Program-made: the position numbers and the translations under genes
Origin: Flavobacteriaceae bacterium
GTDB lineage: Bacteria; Bacteroidota; Bacteroidia; Flavobacteriales; Flavobacteriaceae
Direction of reading: 5' to 3'
NCBI GenBank assembly: GCA_947451525.1
Contig: CANFZM010000001.1
Location: 1 to 64,000 of the forward strand
Length of the DNA: 64,000 nt
The notes under the pieces: generated by a model
Told to the model about the DNA's origin: nothing
The model's database searches: none
What the model saw: the letters and a program-made list of their open reading frames with translations, nothing else
Shown: piece after piece, positions 34,246 through 43,114 of the stretch
Numbering within the stretch: position 1 is the stretch's first letter
How the letters are laid out: every line of letters begins with the position of its first letter

Positions 34246-34875
34246 ATGAAAAACTTACTTCACCAAATCTATGGAACCGTTTTAGAAGAAGCGCTTCTTA
34301 ACGAAATTGAACAAGTAGCAATGCTAAAAGAATTCAAAGAAGGTGACGTGATTATTGACTTTGGAGATTATATTAAAAAGATGCCTCTTTTACTTTCAGG
34401 AGCGATAAAAATTTTACGCGAAGATTTTGACGAAGGAGAACTACTTCTTTATTTTATTGAAAAAGGAGATACTTGCTCTATGTCGATGGCATGCTGCCTT
34501 GGCGACACTAAAAGTGAAATAAGAGCCGTGGCAGAAACTGATGGTCAAGTAGTAATGATTCCGGTAATGTATATGGAATTATGGTTGGGAAAATACAAAT
34601 CTTGGCGCAACTACGTCTTTGCTAGTTACAATAATCGTTTAAAGGAAATGCTGACTGCTATTGATAATTTAGCATTTATGAACATGGATAAACGTTTGCT
34701 GAATTACCTTTTAGAAAAGGCTAAAATCAACACCACTAAAGAAATTAACACCACCCATCAAGAGATTGCTTACGATTTAAATACGTCTCGGGTAGTTATT
34801 TCTAGATTATTGAAAGCCCTAGAAAAAGACGGAAAAATCAAACTACATCGCGCTTATATTGAACTTTTAGGTTAA
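34246..34875 (+). CDS. Crp/Fnr-family transcriptional regulator
   Basis: A 209-residue regulator with an N-terminal cyclic-nucleotide-binding-type barrel (EFKEGDVIIDFGDYIKKMPL, GEL...FIEKGDTC) and a C-terminal winged helix (TTHQEIAYDLNTSRVVISRLLKALEKDG). The segment CSMSMACCLG contains three Cys in the effector region, so a thiol-based or metal signal is possible; cAMP-binding residues are not evident. It stands directly before an RND efflux operon, and a Crp/Fnr-like palindrome lies upstream of that operon (34910-34923), so it probably controls it. Confidence 0.9.
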   Translation: MKNLLHQIYGTVLEEALLNEIEQVAMLKEFKEGDVIIDFGDYIKKMPLLLSGAIKILREDFDEGELLLYFIEKGDTCSMSMACCLGDTKSEIRAVAETDGQVVMIPVMYMELWLGKYKSWRNYVFASYNNRLKEMLTAIDNLAFMNMDKRLLNYLLEKAKINTTKEINTTHQEIAYDLNTSRVVISRLLKALEKDGKIKLHRAYIELLG

Positions 34876-34909
34876 ATTTCATTTCTGTTTTATAGTCAAT
34901 TTCTTCTCT

Positions 34910-34923
34910 GTAACACTTGTTAC
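34910..34923. promoter_or_regulatory. Crp/Fnr-type operator GTAACA-CT-TGTTAC
   Basis: A perfect inverted repeat with a 2-nt centre. It is centred about 42 nt before the start expected from the -7 box TACTTTTG at 34946-34953, the place of a class II activator site, and no TTG -33 element is present there. The likely binder is the regulator encoded at 34246-34875. Confidence 0.55.
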
Positions 34924-34945
34924 TGTGAGAGAAATTCTCCACTCC

Positions 34946-34953
34946 TACTTTTG
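34946..34953 (+). promoter_or_regulatory. -7 box TACTTTTG of the efflux operon
   Basis: Full match to TAnnTTTG, 24 nt before ATG 34977. The usual -33 TTG is absent, suggesting dependence on an activator bound at 34910-34923. Confidence 0.55.
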
Positions 34954-34976
34954 CTTCATAATTTAGAAACTATCTT

Positions 34977-36290
34977 ATGAAGAAGAAACAACTCGTTTAT
35001 ATCACCGGAACACTTTTAGTTTCCGTTTTTGGTTATAGTCAAGATACCTTGTCTATTTCTAAAAAAGAATTGCTGGAAAAGGTATCCGAGAAGAATTTGC
35101 AAATAAAAATTGCTGAGAAAACCTACCTCTCTGCCAAAGCAGATTACCAACAATCTAATGCACTTTTTTTACCCAACATCAATGTTTCCCATACGGGAAT
35201 TTTAACTACCAATCCCTTAATGGCGTTTGGTTCTAAATTAAATCAGGAAGTTTTAACGGCCTCCGACTTTAATCCTGCATTATTAAACGACCCGGCTCGG
35301 ACTCAAAATTTTGGAACCAAATTTGAAATCCAACAACCTTTAATTAATATGGATGGAATTTATGCGCGCCAGGCTGCCAAAACCAAAATGGAAGCCTACC
35401 AATTGCAAACAGAACGCACCAAAGAATACCTAGAATTAGAAGTTTCAAAAGCCTATATGCAATTGCAATTGGCTTACAAAGCAGTGAAAGTTTTAGAAAA
35501 AGCGAACACAACTGGGAAAGCCAATTTGAAATTAGTTCAAAATTATTTCCAACAAGGATTATTACAAAAAACCGATGTTTTGAATGTTCAAATTCGGGTG
35601 AATGAAATTGCGAATCAATTGCAGTATGCCAAAAGTTCTATTCAAAATGCTTCCGATTATTTAGCATTTCTATTGAATGAAGATGCCCAAGGCAAAACCT
35701 ACAAGCCTTCGGAAGAATTAGAAACTACTATTTCTGTAGAAACTATAAACACCTCTTTATCCGATAGCAGAAAAGACATTCAAGCCATGAATAAATCGAC
35801 TGTTGCCTACAAAAAAATGTTTCTGTCCAGCAAAATGAACTTCCTACCAAGAGTTAATGCTTTTGGAAGTTACGAAATGTACGACAAGAATTTCTTAGGA
35901 ACTTCTGCCAAAGGGTATTTAGTAGGTGCTCAAATTTCTTGGAATGTTTTTGATGGATATAAATCGATTGGAAAAATGAATAAAGCCAAAGCCGATTTTC
36001 AAAAAGCCGAGGTAGAAACCGAGCAGTACAAAAAACAAAGCCAATTGGAATTAAACAAAACCAATCGCCAGTTGCAAGATGCCGAAAATAAAGTCACTCT
36101 TTCTCAATTAGCCTTAGAACAATCGCAAGAAGCCTACAGAATTCGACAAAATCGTTTCACACAAGGATTAGAAAAAACCACCGATTTATTACAAACGGAA
36201 ACCCAAATGATTCAAAAAGAATTAGAGCATTTGCAATCGGTTTTTGAATATAATTTCACTAAACAGTATTTACAGTTTTTAACCAAATAA
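34977..36290 (+). CDS. TolC-family outer-membrane efflux protein
   Basis: A 437-residue TolC-like protein with a signal peptide (MKKKQLVYITGTLLVSVFGYSQ). Two halves with the OEP pattern of long coiled helices and short barrel strands: YLSAKADYQQSNALFLPNIN and LELNKTNRQLQDAENKVTLS, and GTSAKGYLVGAQISWNVFDG in the second barrel half. It forms the outer-membrane channel for the adaptor and RND pump that follow. It is the first gene of the operon. Confidence 0.93.
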   Translation: MKKKQLVYITGTLLVSVFGYSQDTLSISKKELLEKVSEKNLQIKIAEKTYLSAKADYQQSNALFLPNINVSHTGILTTNPLMAFGSKLNQEVLTASDFNPALLNDPARTQNFGTKFEIQQPLINMDGIYARQAAKTKMEAYQLQTERTKEYLELEVSKAYMQLQLAYKAVKVLEKANTTGKANLKLVQNYFQQGLLQKTDVLNVQIRVNEIANQLQYAKSSIQNASDYLAFLLNEDAQGKTYKPSEELETTISVETINTSLSDSRKDIQAMNKSTVAYKKMFLSSKMNFLPRVNAFGSYEMYDKNFLGTSAKGYLVGAQISWNVFDGYKSIGKMNKAKADFQKAEVETEQYKKQSQLELNKTNRQLQDAENKVTLSQLALEQSQEAYRIRQNRFTQGLEKTTDLLQTETQMIQKELEHLQSVFEYNFTKQYLQFLTK

Positions 36291-36352
36291 GTGACTAGTG
36301 ATAAGTCATTAGTAATTAGAAAAAATCAGCATCAACTATTCACGCTTCGGCT

Positions 36353-36373
36353 CCCCTCTCCTTTGGAGAGGGG
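36353..36373. repeat. GC-rich palindrome CCCCTCTCC-TTT-GGAGAGGGG
   Basis: A perfect 9-bp stem followed by CTGGGGGTGAGG, in the spacer between the TolC and adaptor genes. Similar GC-rich palindromes lie at 37498-37514 and 37596-37608. They contrast strongly with the AT-rich context. Confidence 0.65.
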
Positions 36374-36400
36374 CTGGGGGTGAGGAAAAAAAACAAAACC

Positions 36401-37486
36401 ATGAAAAAATCAATAATCCTCCTTTCAATTTCAACATTCTTATTTCTATCCTGCGGAAAAGAAAAAAAAGAAACAACCAACAATGAACCCGCAATTACTG
36501 TAAAAGTAAGCGGAATTTCTGCAGATACTAATGGCGAATTTGTAACCGCAAGCGGAAAAATTGAAGCCGAAAATAGTGCCAACGTTTCCACCAGAATGAT
36601 GGGCTACGTAACCAAAGTCAATGTAAAAGTGGGACAAAAAGTAAGCGCTGGGCAACTTTTAGTAAGCATCAACAACACCGATTTGCAAGCCAAAAAAGCA
36701 CAAGTAGATGCCTCTATTTTACAAGCAACCGCTGGATATAATAATGCCAAAAAAGACTACGAAAGATTTACCGCATTATTCAATCAGCAAAGTGCTTCCC
36801 AAAAAGAATTAGACGACATGACTTCGCGCTACGAAATGGCAAAAGCCGGTTTGGAAGGCGCTAAACAAATGCGAAATGAAGTAATGGCGCAGTTTTCTTA
36901 TTCTAATATTACGGCACCATTTTCGGGAGAAGTGACCAATACTTTTGTAAAAGAAGGCGATATGGCCAATCCAGGAATGCCTTTGGTAAGTATAGAAGGT
37001 GCTTCGCATTTGCAGGTAACTGCAATGGTTTCAGAAAGTGATATCACTTCCATAAAAAATGGAATGAATGTAAAAGTTTTGGTGAAATCTACCAACCAAG
37101 AAATATCTGGAAAAGTATCTGAAGTAAGTGGTTCGGCTAAAAATACTGGCGGACAATTTTTAGTGAAAATCAATTTGATAAACGCTGGAAGCAAAGTCCT
37201 ATCTGGAATGTTTGTTAATGTTCAATTTCCTATTGCAAATAAACCGCAAGCCGCAACAGTTGTTTCTGATAAGGTTTTAGTTCCCGAAAGTGCTTTGGTA
37301 CACCAAGGACAACTTACCGGAATTTACACCATCGGAAACGGAAACACCGCCATATTAAGATGGTTGCGCATCGGGAAATCCTTCGGAAATCAAGTAGAAG
37401 TTTTATCCGGTTTATCTGCCAATGAGCAATACATCGTTTCAGCAGATGGAAAATTATATAATGGCGCAAAAATTAGTGTTCAATAA
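36401..37486 (+). CDS. RND efflux periplasmic adaptor (membrane fusion lipoprotein)
   Basis: A 361-residue HlyD/AcrA-type adaptor with a lipoprotein signal (MKKSIILLSISTFLFLSC, Cys18). The lipoyl half-motifs (GYVTKVNVKVGQKVSAGQLL and FSGEVTNTFVKEGDMANPGM) flank a coiled-coil hairpin, then the beta-barrel and membrane-proximal domains. It joins the RND pump to the TolC channel. Start 36401 is chosen over the in-frame ATG at 36380, which lies within the GC-rich repeat. Confidence 0.93.
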   Translation: MKKSIILLSISTFLFLSCGKEKKETTNNEPAITVKVSGISADTNGEFVTASGKIEAENSANVSTRMMGYVTKVNVKVGQKVSAGQLLVSINNTDLQAKKAQVDASILQATAGYNNAKKDYERFTALFNQQSASQKELDDMTSRYEMAKAGLEGAKQMRNEVMAQFSYSNITAPFSGEVTNTFVKEGDMANPGMPLVSIEGASHLQVTAMVSESDITSIKNGMNVKVLVKSTNQEISGKVSEVSGSAKNTGGQFLVKINLINAGSKVLSGMFVNVQFPIANKPQAATVVSDKVLVPESALVHQGQLTGIYTIGNGNTAILRWLRIGKSFGNQVEVLSGLSANEQYIVSADGKLYNGAKISVQ

Positions 37487-37497
37487 GCCCCACCCGG

Positions 37498-37608
37498 CCT
37501 CCCCAAAGGGGAGGAGACTAGACGTTATGAAAATCATATAATATCTCGAATAAAAAAATAAAAATTGTTTAACCATTAAATCCACCCCAACAATTCCCCC
37601 TTCGGGGG
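37498..37608. repeat. two GC-rich palindromes between adaptor and RND pump genes
   Basis: CCTCCCC-AAA-GGGGAGG at 37498-37514 and CCCCC-TTC-GGGGG at 37596-37608, with an ACCATTAAA fragment between. The same repeat class occurs before the adaptor gene. Confidence 0.6.
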
Positions 37609-37624
37609 TAAGGGGACTAATATC

Positions 37625-40600
37625 ATGCAAGAAGGTATATCCGGTAAAATAGCACACTTTTTCATCAACTCTAAATTGACCATTCTGTTAATGGTTGGTT
37701 TGATGATTATTGGTGTATACAGTTCGTTTTTAATCCCAAGGGAAGAAGAACCACAAATTAATGTTCCAATGGCCGACGTAATGGTGGGTTATCCTGGCGC
37801 AAGTCCAAGTGAAGTAGAAAGTCGCGTGGTAAAACCATTAGAAAAAATCCTTTCCAACATCAAAGGAGTAGAACACGTGCACAGCATGGCCATGAACGGT
37901 CAAGCAATGTTGATTGTACAATTTTATGTGGGTCAAGATGTTGAGCGTTCGTATGTGAAATTGTACGACGAGTTGGCGAAACACGAAAATATGTTTCCGC
38001 AAGGCGTTTACAAACCCATGGTGAAAACCCGTTCTATTGATAATGTTCCTATGTTGGGATTGACCATTTGGAGTGAGAAATTGAATGATTATGAAATTCG
38101 TCAAATTGCCGAAGAAGTAACATCGGAAGTTGAAAAAGTAAAAGACGTTGCTATTACCCGTGAAATTGGTGGAAGAAATCGCCAAGTAAAAGTGGTTTTA
38201 GACAAAGATAAAATGGCCGAAAACGGAGTGGATGCTCTTGGAATTATGCAAATGATTCAAGCCAATAACGGCAGTTCACAATCGGGAAGTTTTGTAAATA
38301 ACGATCAAGAATATTTGGTTACAACCGGACAATTTTTAAAATCTTCGGAAGATATTGAGAATTTAGTGGTAGGTGTCAATGCTAATTTGCCAGTGTATTT
38401 AAAACAAGTGGCTAAAGTAGAAGACGGACCTTCCACACCAAGCAGTTATGTTTCTTTTGGATATGGTAAAGCCAACGAAAAATTCAAAACTGCCAAATCA
38501 GAATATCCTGCCGTAACTATTTCTATCGGGAAAGTAAAAGGTGCCGATGCCATGAAAATATCCGAGAAGATATTGGAGCGTGTAGAGCAATTGAAGAAAA
38601 CAATAATTACCAACGATGTTCATGTAGAAGTTACTCGTAATTATGGAGAAACGGCTTCCGATAAAGTTGGCGAATTGTTACTTCACTTAGGAATAGCAAT
38701 TATTGCCGTTACCTTTTTAGTGATCTTAGCCATGGGATGGCGAGGTGGATTAGTAGTATTTTTCTCCGTTCCTTTAACCTTTGCTTTGACCTTGTTTGCC
38801 TATTATTTATTAGGATATACCTTAAATAGAATCACCCTTTTTGCCTTGGTTTTCGTGGTCGGAATTGTGGTAGACGATAGTATCATCATTGCCGAAAACA
38901 TGCACCGCCATTTCAAAATGAAGCGGTTGCCGTTCAAACAAGCAGCAATTTATGCCATAAACGAAGTAGGAAATCCAACTATTTTGGCAACCTTCACGGT
39001 TATTGCAGCAATACTTCCTATGGCATTTGTATCTGGAATGATGGGGCCTTACATGAGTCCGATGCCAATTGGTGCCTCCATTGCCATGTTACTTTCGTTA
39101 TTCGTAGCATTGACCGTTACGCCTTATTTAGGATACCATTTGTTACAAGAAAAAGAAGAACAAAAACACAAAGTAGAACAAGGTTTAGAAACCAATTGGG
39201 TATATAAAATCTATAACAAACTGGAACGTCCATTATTGGAAAGCAGTAAAAAACGTCGTCTTTTAGTTGGACTAACTGTAGTGCTATTAATAGGTTCTGT
39301 AATGATGTTTTTTACCAAATCGGTAATTGTAAAAATGTTGCCTTTTGATAACAAAAACGAATTCCAAGTGGTGGTTGACATGCCCGAAGGAACTACTTTA
39401 GAACGCACTGCAGCAGTAACTCAAGAAATTGCGCAATACCTTTCTACCGTTCCAGAAGTGGTGAATTATCAAAATTATATTGGAACTTCTGCACCAATTA
39501 CCTTTAACGGATTGGTTCGTCATTACGACATGCGTGGTGGTAGTAATATGGCCGATATTCAAGTCAATTTATTACATAAAGAAGAACGCGATATTCAAAG
39601 TCACGGAATTGCAAAAGAAGTACGACCTGAAATTCAGAAGATTGCTAAAAAATATGGTGCCAATGTAAAAATCATTGAAGTGCCACCTGGACCTCCTGTT
39701 CTATCCACTTTGGTTGCCGAAATTTATGGGCCCAATTATAAAGACCAAATCAAAGTAGCCAATCAGGTGAAAACAATTTTGGAAACTACTTCGGATATTG
39801 TGGATGTCGATTGGATGACCGAAGACAATCAAACGGAATACAAACTGGAAGTGGACAAAGAAAAAGCAATGCTCAACGGAATTGCTCCACAACAAGTGGT
39901 TGGAAATTTGACTTATTTGTTAAAAGAATATCCAATTTCTAATTTGTACGATGAAAATTCTAATGACAACGTTGGAATTGTTCTTTCGCTTGACGATAAA
40001 GATAAAACGAGTTTGCAAGATATTGAAAACCTGAAAATCAAGGGAAGTCGTGGCAACGTAGTTCCTGTTAGTGATTTGGTTAAAGTGGTTAAAGACACTT
40101 TGCAAAAAACCATTTACAGAAAAGATCAAAAACGTGTGGTTTATGTAACAGCAGACATGGCTGGAGCATTAGAAAGTCCGGTATATGCAATTCTGGGGAT
40201 GAATGAAAAACTTCAAAAAATGCACTTGCCAAAAGGCTATAAAGTGAACGAATTGTATATGGACCAACCCACCGATGAAAGTGATTTTACCGTAAAATGG
40301 GATGGCGAATGGCAAATAACGCTGGAAGTTTTTCGTGATTTGGGAGTAGCATTTATGGTTGTAATTGTAATCATTTACATGCTGATTGTTGGTTGGTTTC
40401 AAAACTTCAAAACGCCAATGGTGATGATGATGGCAATCCCACTTTCGTTAATCGGAATTGTTTTCGGACACTGGTTATTAGGAGCATTTTTTACTGCAAC
40501 TTCTTTCATCGGAATGATTGCTTTAGCCGGTGTAATGGTCCGGAACTCGGTATTGCTTATCGACTTTATCGAAATCCGATTGAACGATGGCATTCCGTTA

Positions 40601-40858
40601 AAACAAGCCATTATTGAAGCAGGAGCAGTTCGAACAACGCCAATTTTATTAACCACAGGAGCCGTAGTTATTGGAGCATCCATCATATTATTTGATCCAA
40701 TATTTCAAGGATTGGCCATCTCTTTAGTATTTGGAGCCATTGTTTCCACCGTACTTACTTTATTGGTAGTGCCGATAATTTATTATGTTACCGAAAGAAA
40801 AAAATGGGAAACTCCCCAAGATTCAGAGGAAACACAAAACCAAGAACCTAATATTTAA
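37625..40858 (+). CDS. RND-family efflux permease
   Basis: A 1077-residue inner-membrane RND pump of the HAE-1/Acr type. TM1 (KLTILLMVGLMIIGVYSSFL) is followed by a large periplasmic loop (YPGASPSEVESRVVKPLEK), five helices with VFVVGIVVDDSIIIAENMHR (the proton-relay Asp pair in TM4), and a second half with the same layout (SFIGMIALAGVMVRNSVLLI). It exports a small molecule by proton exchange; the substrate is unknown. The ATG lies 17 bp past the last GC-rich palindrome. The next gene, a PII-like protein, starts 4 bp after the stop. Confidence 0.95.
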   Translation: MQEGISGKIAHFFINSKLTILLMVGLMIIGVYSSFLIPREEEPQINVPMADVMVGYPGASPSEVESRVVKPLEKILSNIKGVEHVHSMAMNGQAMLIVQFYVGQDVERSYVKLYDELAKHENMFPQGVYKPMVKTRSIDNVPMLGLTIWSEKLNDYEIRQIAEEVTSEVEKVKDVAITREIGGRNRQVKVVLDKDKMAENGVDALGIMQMIQANNGSSQSGSFVNNDQEYLVTTGQFLKSSEDIENLVVGVNANLPVYLKQVAKVEDGPSTPSSYVSFGYGKANEKFKTAKSEYPAVTISIGKVKGADAMKISEKILERVEQLKKTIITNDVHVEVTRNYGETASDKVGELLLHLGIAIIAVTFLVILAMGWRGGLVVFFSVPLTFALTLFAYYLLGYTLNRITLFALVFVVGIVVDDSIIIAENMHRHFKMKRLPFKQAAIYAINEVGNPTILATFTVIAAILPMAFVSGMMGPYMSPMPIGASIAMLLSLFVALTVTPYLGYHLLQEKEEQKHKVEQGLETNWVYKIYNKLERPLLESSKKRRLLVGLTVVLLIGSVMMFFTKSVIVKMLPFDNKNEFQVVVDMPEGTTLERTAAVTQEIAQYLSTVPEVVNYQNYIGTSAPITFNGLVRHYDMRGGSNMADIQVNLLHKEERDIQSHGIAKEVRPEIQKIAKKYGANVKIIEVPPGPPVLSTLVAEIYGPNYKDQIKVANQVKTILETTSDIVDVDWMTEDNQTEYKLEVDKEKAMLNGIAPQQVVGNLTYLLKEYPISNLYDENSNDNVGIVLSLDDKDKTSLQDIENLKIKGSRGNVVPVSDLVKVVKDTLQKTIYRKDQKRVVYVTADMAGALESPVYAILGMNEKLQKMHLPKGYKVNELYMDQPTDESDFTVKWDGEWQITLEVFRDLGVAFMVVIVIIYMLIVGWFQNFKTPMVMMMAIPLSLIGIVFGHWLLGAFFTATSFIGMIALAGVMVRNSVLLIDFIEIRLNDGIPLKQAIIEAGAVRTTPILLTTGAVVIGASIILFDPIFQGLAISLVFGAIVSTVLTLLVVPIIYYVTERKKWETPQDSEETQNQEPNI

Positions 40859-40862
40859 TATC

Positions 40863-41168
40863 ATGAAATTACTAATATTAACCGCGATTGAATCCTTTGA
40901 AAAGGAAATCAAAATAATGCTTAAAAAAGCTAACGTAACAACCTTTAGTTATAAAAAAGTATCTGGTTTTAGAGATATTTCGGGAGAAGCAATTGAAAAT
41001 AATTGGTTTGCTACAGAAATTAATGAAACCGAATCTATTTTATTTTATGCCTTCGTGCCTAAAGAAAATATGGATTTATGTTTTGATTTGGTAACCGATT
41101 TCAACGCCAAACAAGAAACGTTATCACACATTCATGTGGCAGTTTTAAACATTGAAAAATCTAATTAA
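40863..41168 (+). CDS. PII-like (DUF3240-type) small protein of the efflux operon
   Basis: A 101-residue protein starting MKLLILTAIESFEKEIKIML, whose betaalphabeta-betaalphabeta pattern (ILTAIESFEKEIKIMLKKAN, FAFVPKEN-type strand, LSHIHVAVLNIEKSN) suits the PII-like ferredoxin fold. Small PII-like proteins of the DUF3240 class accompany metal-efflux RND pumps in Proteobacteria. The start 40863 is chosen; an in-frame ATG at 40785 lies inside the RND gene. It probably senses a ligand and adjusts the pump, but that is inference. Confidence 0.6.
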   Translation: MKLLILTAIESFEKEIKIMLKKANVTTFSYKKVSGFRDISGEAIENNWFATEINETESILFYAFVPKENMDLCFDLVTDFNAKQETLSHIHVAVLNIEKSN

Positions 41169-41174
41169 TATAAA

Positions 41175-41360
41175 ATGAAAAACAGAATCGTAAGAGCAAT
41201 AGCAGGAACTTTTATCCTAATAAGTGTAATTTTATCTATTTACGTAAATCAAAATTGGCTATGGTTCACCGCATTTGTAGGTGCTAATTTATTACAATCC
41301 TCTATAACCAAATGGTGTTTGATGGACGATATTTTGACTAAACTTGGGGTGAAAGACTAA
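41175..41360 (+). CDS. DUF2892-type small membrane protein
   Basis: A 61-residue protein with two hydrophobic segments (AIAGTFILISVILSIYVNQN and WFTAFVGANLLQSSIT) and the NRIVRAIAG start and DDILTKLGV end that I associate with the YgaP-like/DUF2892 family. In other bacteria this domain is joined to or placed beside rhodanese (sulfurtransferase) domains. It starts 6 bp after the PII-like gene and closes the efflux operon; a terminator follows at 41384-41417. Confidence 0.75.
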   Translation: MKNRIVRAIAGTFILISVILSIYVNQNWLWFTAFVGANLLQSSITKWCLMDDILTKLGVKD

Positions 41361-41383
41361 GAAGAATTTAGAATACTATTTTC

Positions 41384-41417
41384 AAAACAGCAGTAAGCAA
41401 AAGTTTACTGCTGTTTT
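41384..41417. terminator. terminator between efflux operon and HxlR gene
   Basis: AAAACAGCAGTAA and TTACTGCTGTTTT pair with T-tracts at both ends; it serves both convergent transcripts. Confidence 0.8.
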
Positions 41418-41418
41418 T

Positions 41419-41898
41419 TTATGCTTTAATAGTTTTCTTTGTTTTGAGATTTTCAACAACTGGCTCTTGAAATACATTCAAAAATTCAATATATTTTTCA
41501 CGTCTAGAATTTATAAATGCTTCTCGATCTTGAAATATTTCAGCCTTTATGGCCATTTGAGATTCATTTAAAATATCTTCTGATAGCGATTCTATAGAAA
41601 ACAAATACAATTCTACAAGAAGTGGCAGCACACAAATTCCTTTGCGAGTAGCAATAAATGTGGCGCTTTTTTTAGTGCCTTTTGGATTGAATTTAGTAAT
41701 AAACCCCGATCCCTCTAAATAAACCAATCGGTTGGTAAGAATATTACTTGCAATTTTTTCTTTAGAATTCGAAAATTCTTTAAAAGTAGATTTTCGATGC
41801 AACAACATATCACGCAAAATCAACAACGACCATTTGTCGCCAAATAAATCAACAGAAACGGCAATTGCGCAGGTAGATCTAAAGTTATTGTTTGTCAT
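41419..41898 (-). CDS. HxlR-family winged-helix regulator
   Basis: A 159-residue MarR-like regulator. The HxlR core is clear: CAIAVSVDLFGDKWSLLILRDMLLHR, FKEFSNSKEKIASNILTNRLVYLE and GFITKF. The Cys before the core (Cys10) is the place used for redox sensing in some HxlR proteins. The C-terminal tail (residues 105-159) is extended and charged. It is divergent from three NTF2-like lipoprotein genes and probably regulates them and itself through the AGTA-N6-TACT repeat at 41942-41955. Confidence 0.92.
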   Translation of the reverse strand: MTNNNFRSTCAIAVSVDLFGDKWSLLILRDMLLHRKSTFKEFSNSKEKIASNILTNRLVYLEGSGFITKFNPKGTKKSATFIATRKGICVLPLLVELYLFSIESLSEDILNESQMAIKAEIFQDREAFINSRREKYIEFLNVFQEPVVENLKTKKTIKA

Positions 41899-41941
41899 GA
41901 GTTAGTTAAAGAAATCGAATGTTTTTTAAGAAGAAAATTAT

Positions 41942-41955
41942 AGTACAAAATTACT
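41942..41955. promoter_or_regulatory. possible HxlR operator AGTA-CAAAAT-TACT
   Basis: A 14-bp inverted repeat 44 bp before the HxlR start and upstream of the divergent promoter. HxlR-type sites are often of the GTAC-rich inverted form. Single occurrence, so tentative. Confidence 0.35.
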
Positions 41956-42004
41956 TATTAAAAAGTTTTAAAAAAGCAAAATTAACAATTTATTAGTTTG
42001 TTAG

Positions 42005-42034
42005 TTGCGATTTGAAAGTAATTTTATATGTTTG
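42005..42034 (+). promoter_or_regulatory. promoter of the NTF2-like lipoprotein genes
   Basis: TTG at 42005-42007, a 19-nt spacer and TATGTTTG at 42027-42034. It overlaps the in-frame ATG 42028, so ATG 42067 is the real start. Confidence 0.65.
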
Positions 42035-42066
42035 CAATCCTATTAATCCTATTAACCAAATCTATT

Positions 42067-42537
42067 ATGAAAAAAATTATCCTAACTGCACTAATTGCAA
42101 CTACTTTATTTGCTTGCAAAGAAACTGCAACGCCAAAACCAGAATTTGATTTAGCAAATGCTAAAAAAGAAATTGAAGCAGCCAATGAAACCTTAACTAA
42201 TGCTTTAGCAAAAGGAGATTCTGCTACTGTTGGAAATTCCTATACAATGGATGCAAAATTTTTAGAGTCTAACATTCCAGCCGTTGTAGGACGCGCTAAA
42301 ATCCAAAACCTTTGGGCAGGATATATCAATATGGGAGCCACCAAATTAAAATTAACCACTTTAGATGTTTGGGGAAATGAAAATTTAATCACCGAAGAAG
42401 GTACTTATGATTTCAAATCTAAAGAAGACAAGCCTGTAGGCATTGGAAAATATATGGCAGTTTGGAAAAAAGAAGATGGAAAATGGAAACTTTATAGAGA
42501 TATGGCAAATTCTGACTTACCAATATCAAAAGAATAA
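42067..42537 (+). CDS. NTF2-like/DUF4440-type lipoprotein 1
   Basis: A 156-residue lipoprotein (MKKIILTALIATTLFAC, Cys17). The NTF2-like cone fold is suggested by the helix ANAKKEIEAANETLTNALAK, then GDSATVGNSYTMDAKFLES, GRAKIQNLWAGYIN and the final strands KYMAVWKKEDGKWKLYRDMA. DUF4440-like domains bind small ligands or act as isomerases/hydrolases; substrate unknown. It is first of three related genes divergent from an HxlR regulator. Confidence 0.85.
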   Translation: MKKIILTALIATTLFACKETATPKPEFDLANAKKEIEAANETLTNALAKGDSATVGNSYTMDAKFLESNIPAVVGRAKIQNLWAGYINMGATKLKLTTLDVWGNENLITEEGTYDFKSKEDKPVGIGKYMAVWKKEDGKWKLYRDMANSDLPISKE

Positions 42538-42580
42538 TTCAATTATTAATTCAAATTCAATTAACCTAAATCAAACTAAA

Positions 42581-43108
42581 ATGAAAAAAACAATTGCCCT
42601 TATCGCCTTAACAGGCCTATTATTTATCTCTTGCAAGAAAGAGGAAACCGCTGCGCCAGTAACAGCAACGAGTGAAATTCCTGCAACTGCAGATGGTTAC
42701 ACAACTCATAAATCTGAAAACATTGATTTAATAAAAAAATGTAATTCTTGTTGGGAAAATGGTAATGTTGTAGAATATAAAGCATATTATGCTGACGATG
42801 CAATTTTTCATGATAATGGAAAGCAAACAACCCTTGCAGAAAATATTTCAAATAACGGGAATTTTCAAAAAATGGGAATTAAACCAACCATGAAATATGA
42901 TGAAATTTGGGAAAGCATAGACAATAAAGCAAATAAAAAAGGTGTAAAAAATTACGTACTTGCTTATTGCACGAATACTTGGACCAAAGGAACTAAAACT
43001 TTAGAAGCCGTTGTATTTCAAATAGACGCCATTAAAGATGGTAAAATTGTAGAAGAATGGAACGTTTATGACTCTGCAAAACTAATGGAATTAGTTAACT
43101 CTAAATAA
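42581..43108 (+). CDS. NTF2-like/SnoaL-type lipoprotein 2
   Basis: A 175-residue lipoprotein (MKKTIALIALTGLLFISC, Cys18). After an Ala/Thr linker the NTF2-like region begins at HKSENIDLIKKCNSCWENGN, with YYADDAIFHDNG and a closing EEWNVYDSAKLME. The start is 42581, as upstream in-frame ATG codons fall inside the previous gene. The first 32 nt of its coding sequence are nearly the same as those of the next gene. Function unknown; co-transcribed with its neighbours. Confidence 0.8.
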   Translation: MKKTIALIALTGLLFISCKKEETAAPVTATSEIPATADGYTTHKSENIDLIKKCNSCWENGNVVEYKAYYADDAIFHDNGKQTTLAENISNNGNFQKMGIKPTMKYDEIWESIDNKANKKGVKNYVLAYCTNTWTKGTKTLEAVVFQIDAIKDGKIVEEWNVYDSAKLMELVNSK

Positions 43109-43114
43109 AAAACC

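Noticed and set aside
39480..39668. Small frame inside the RND gene with a hydrophobic start
   Set aside because: Out of frame in the periplasmic domain of the pump; no promoter or independent support.
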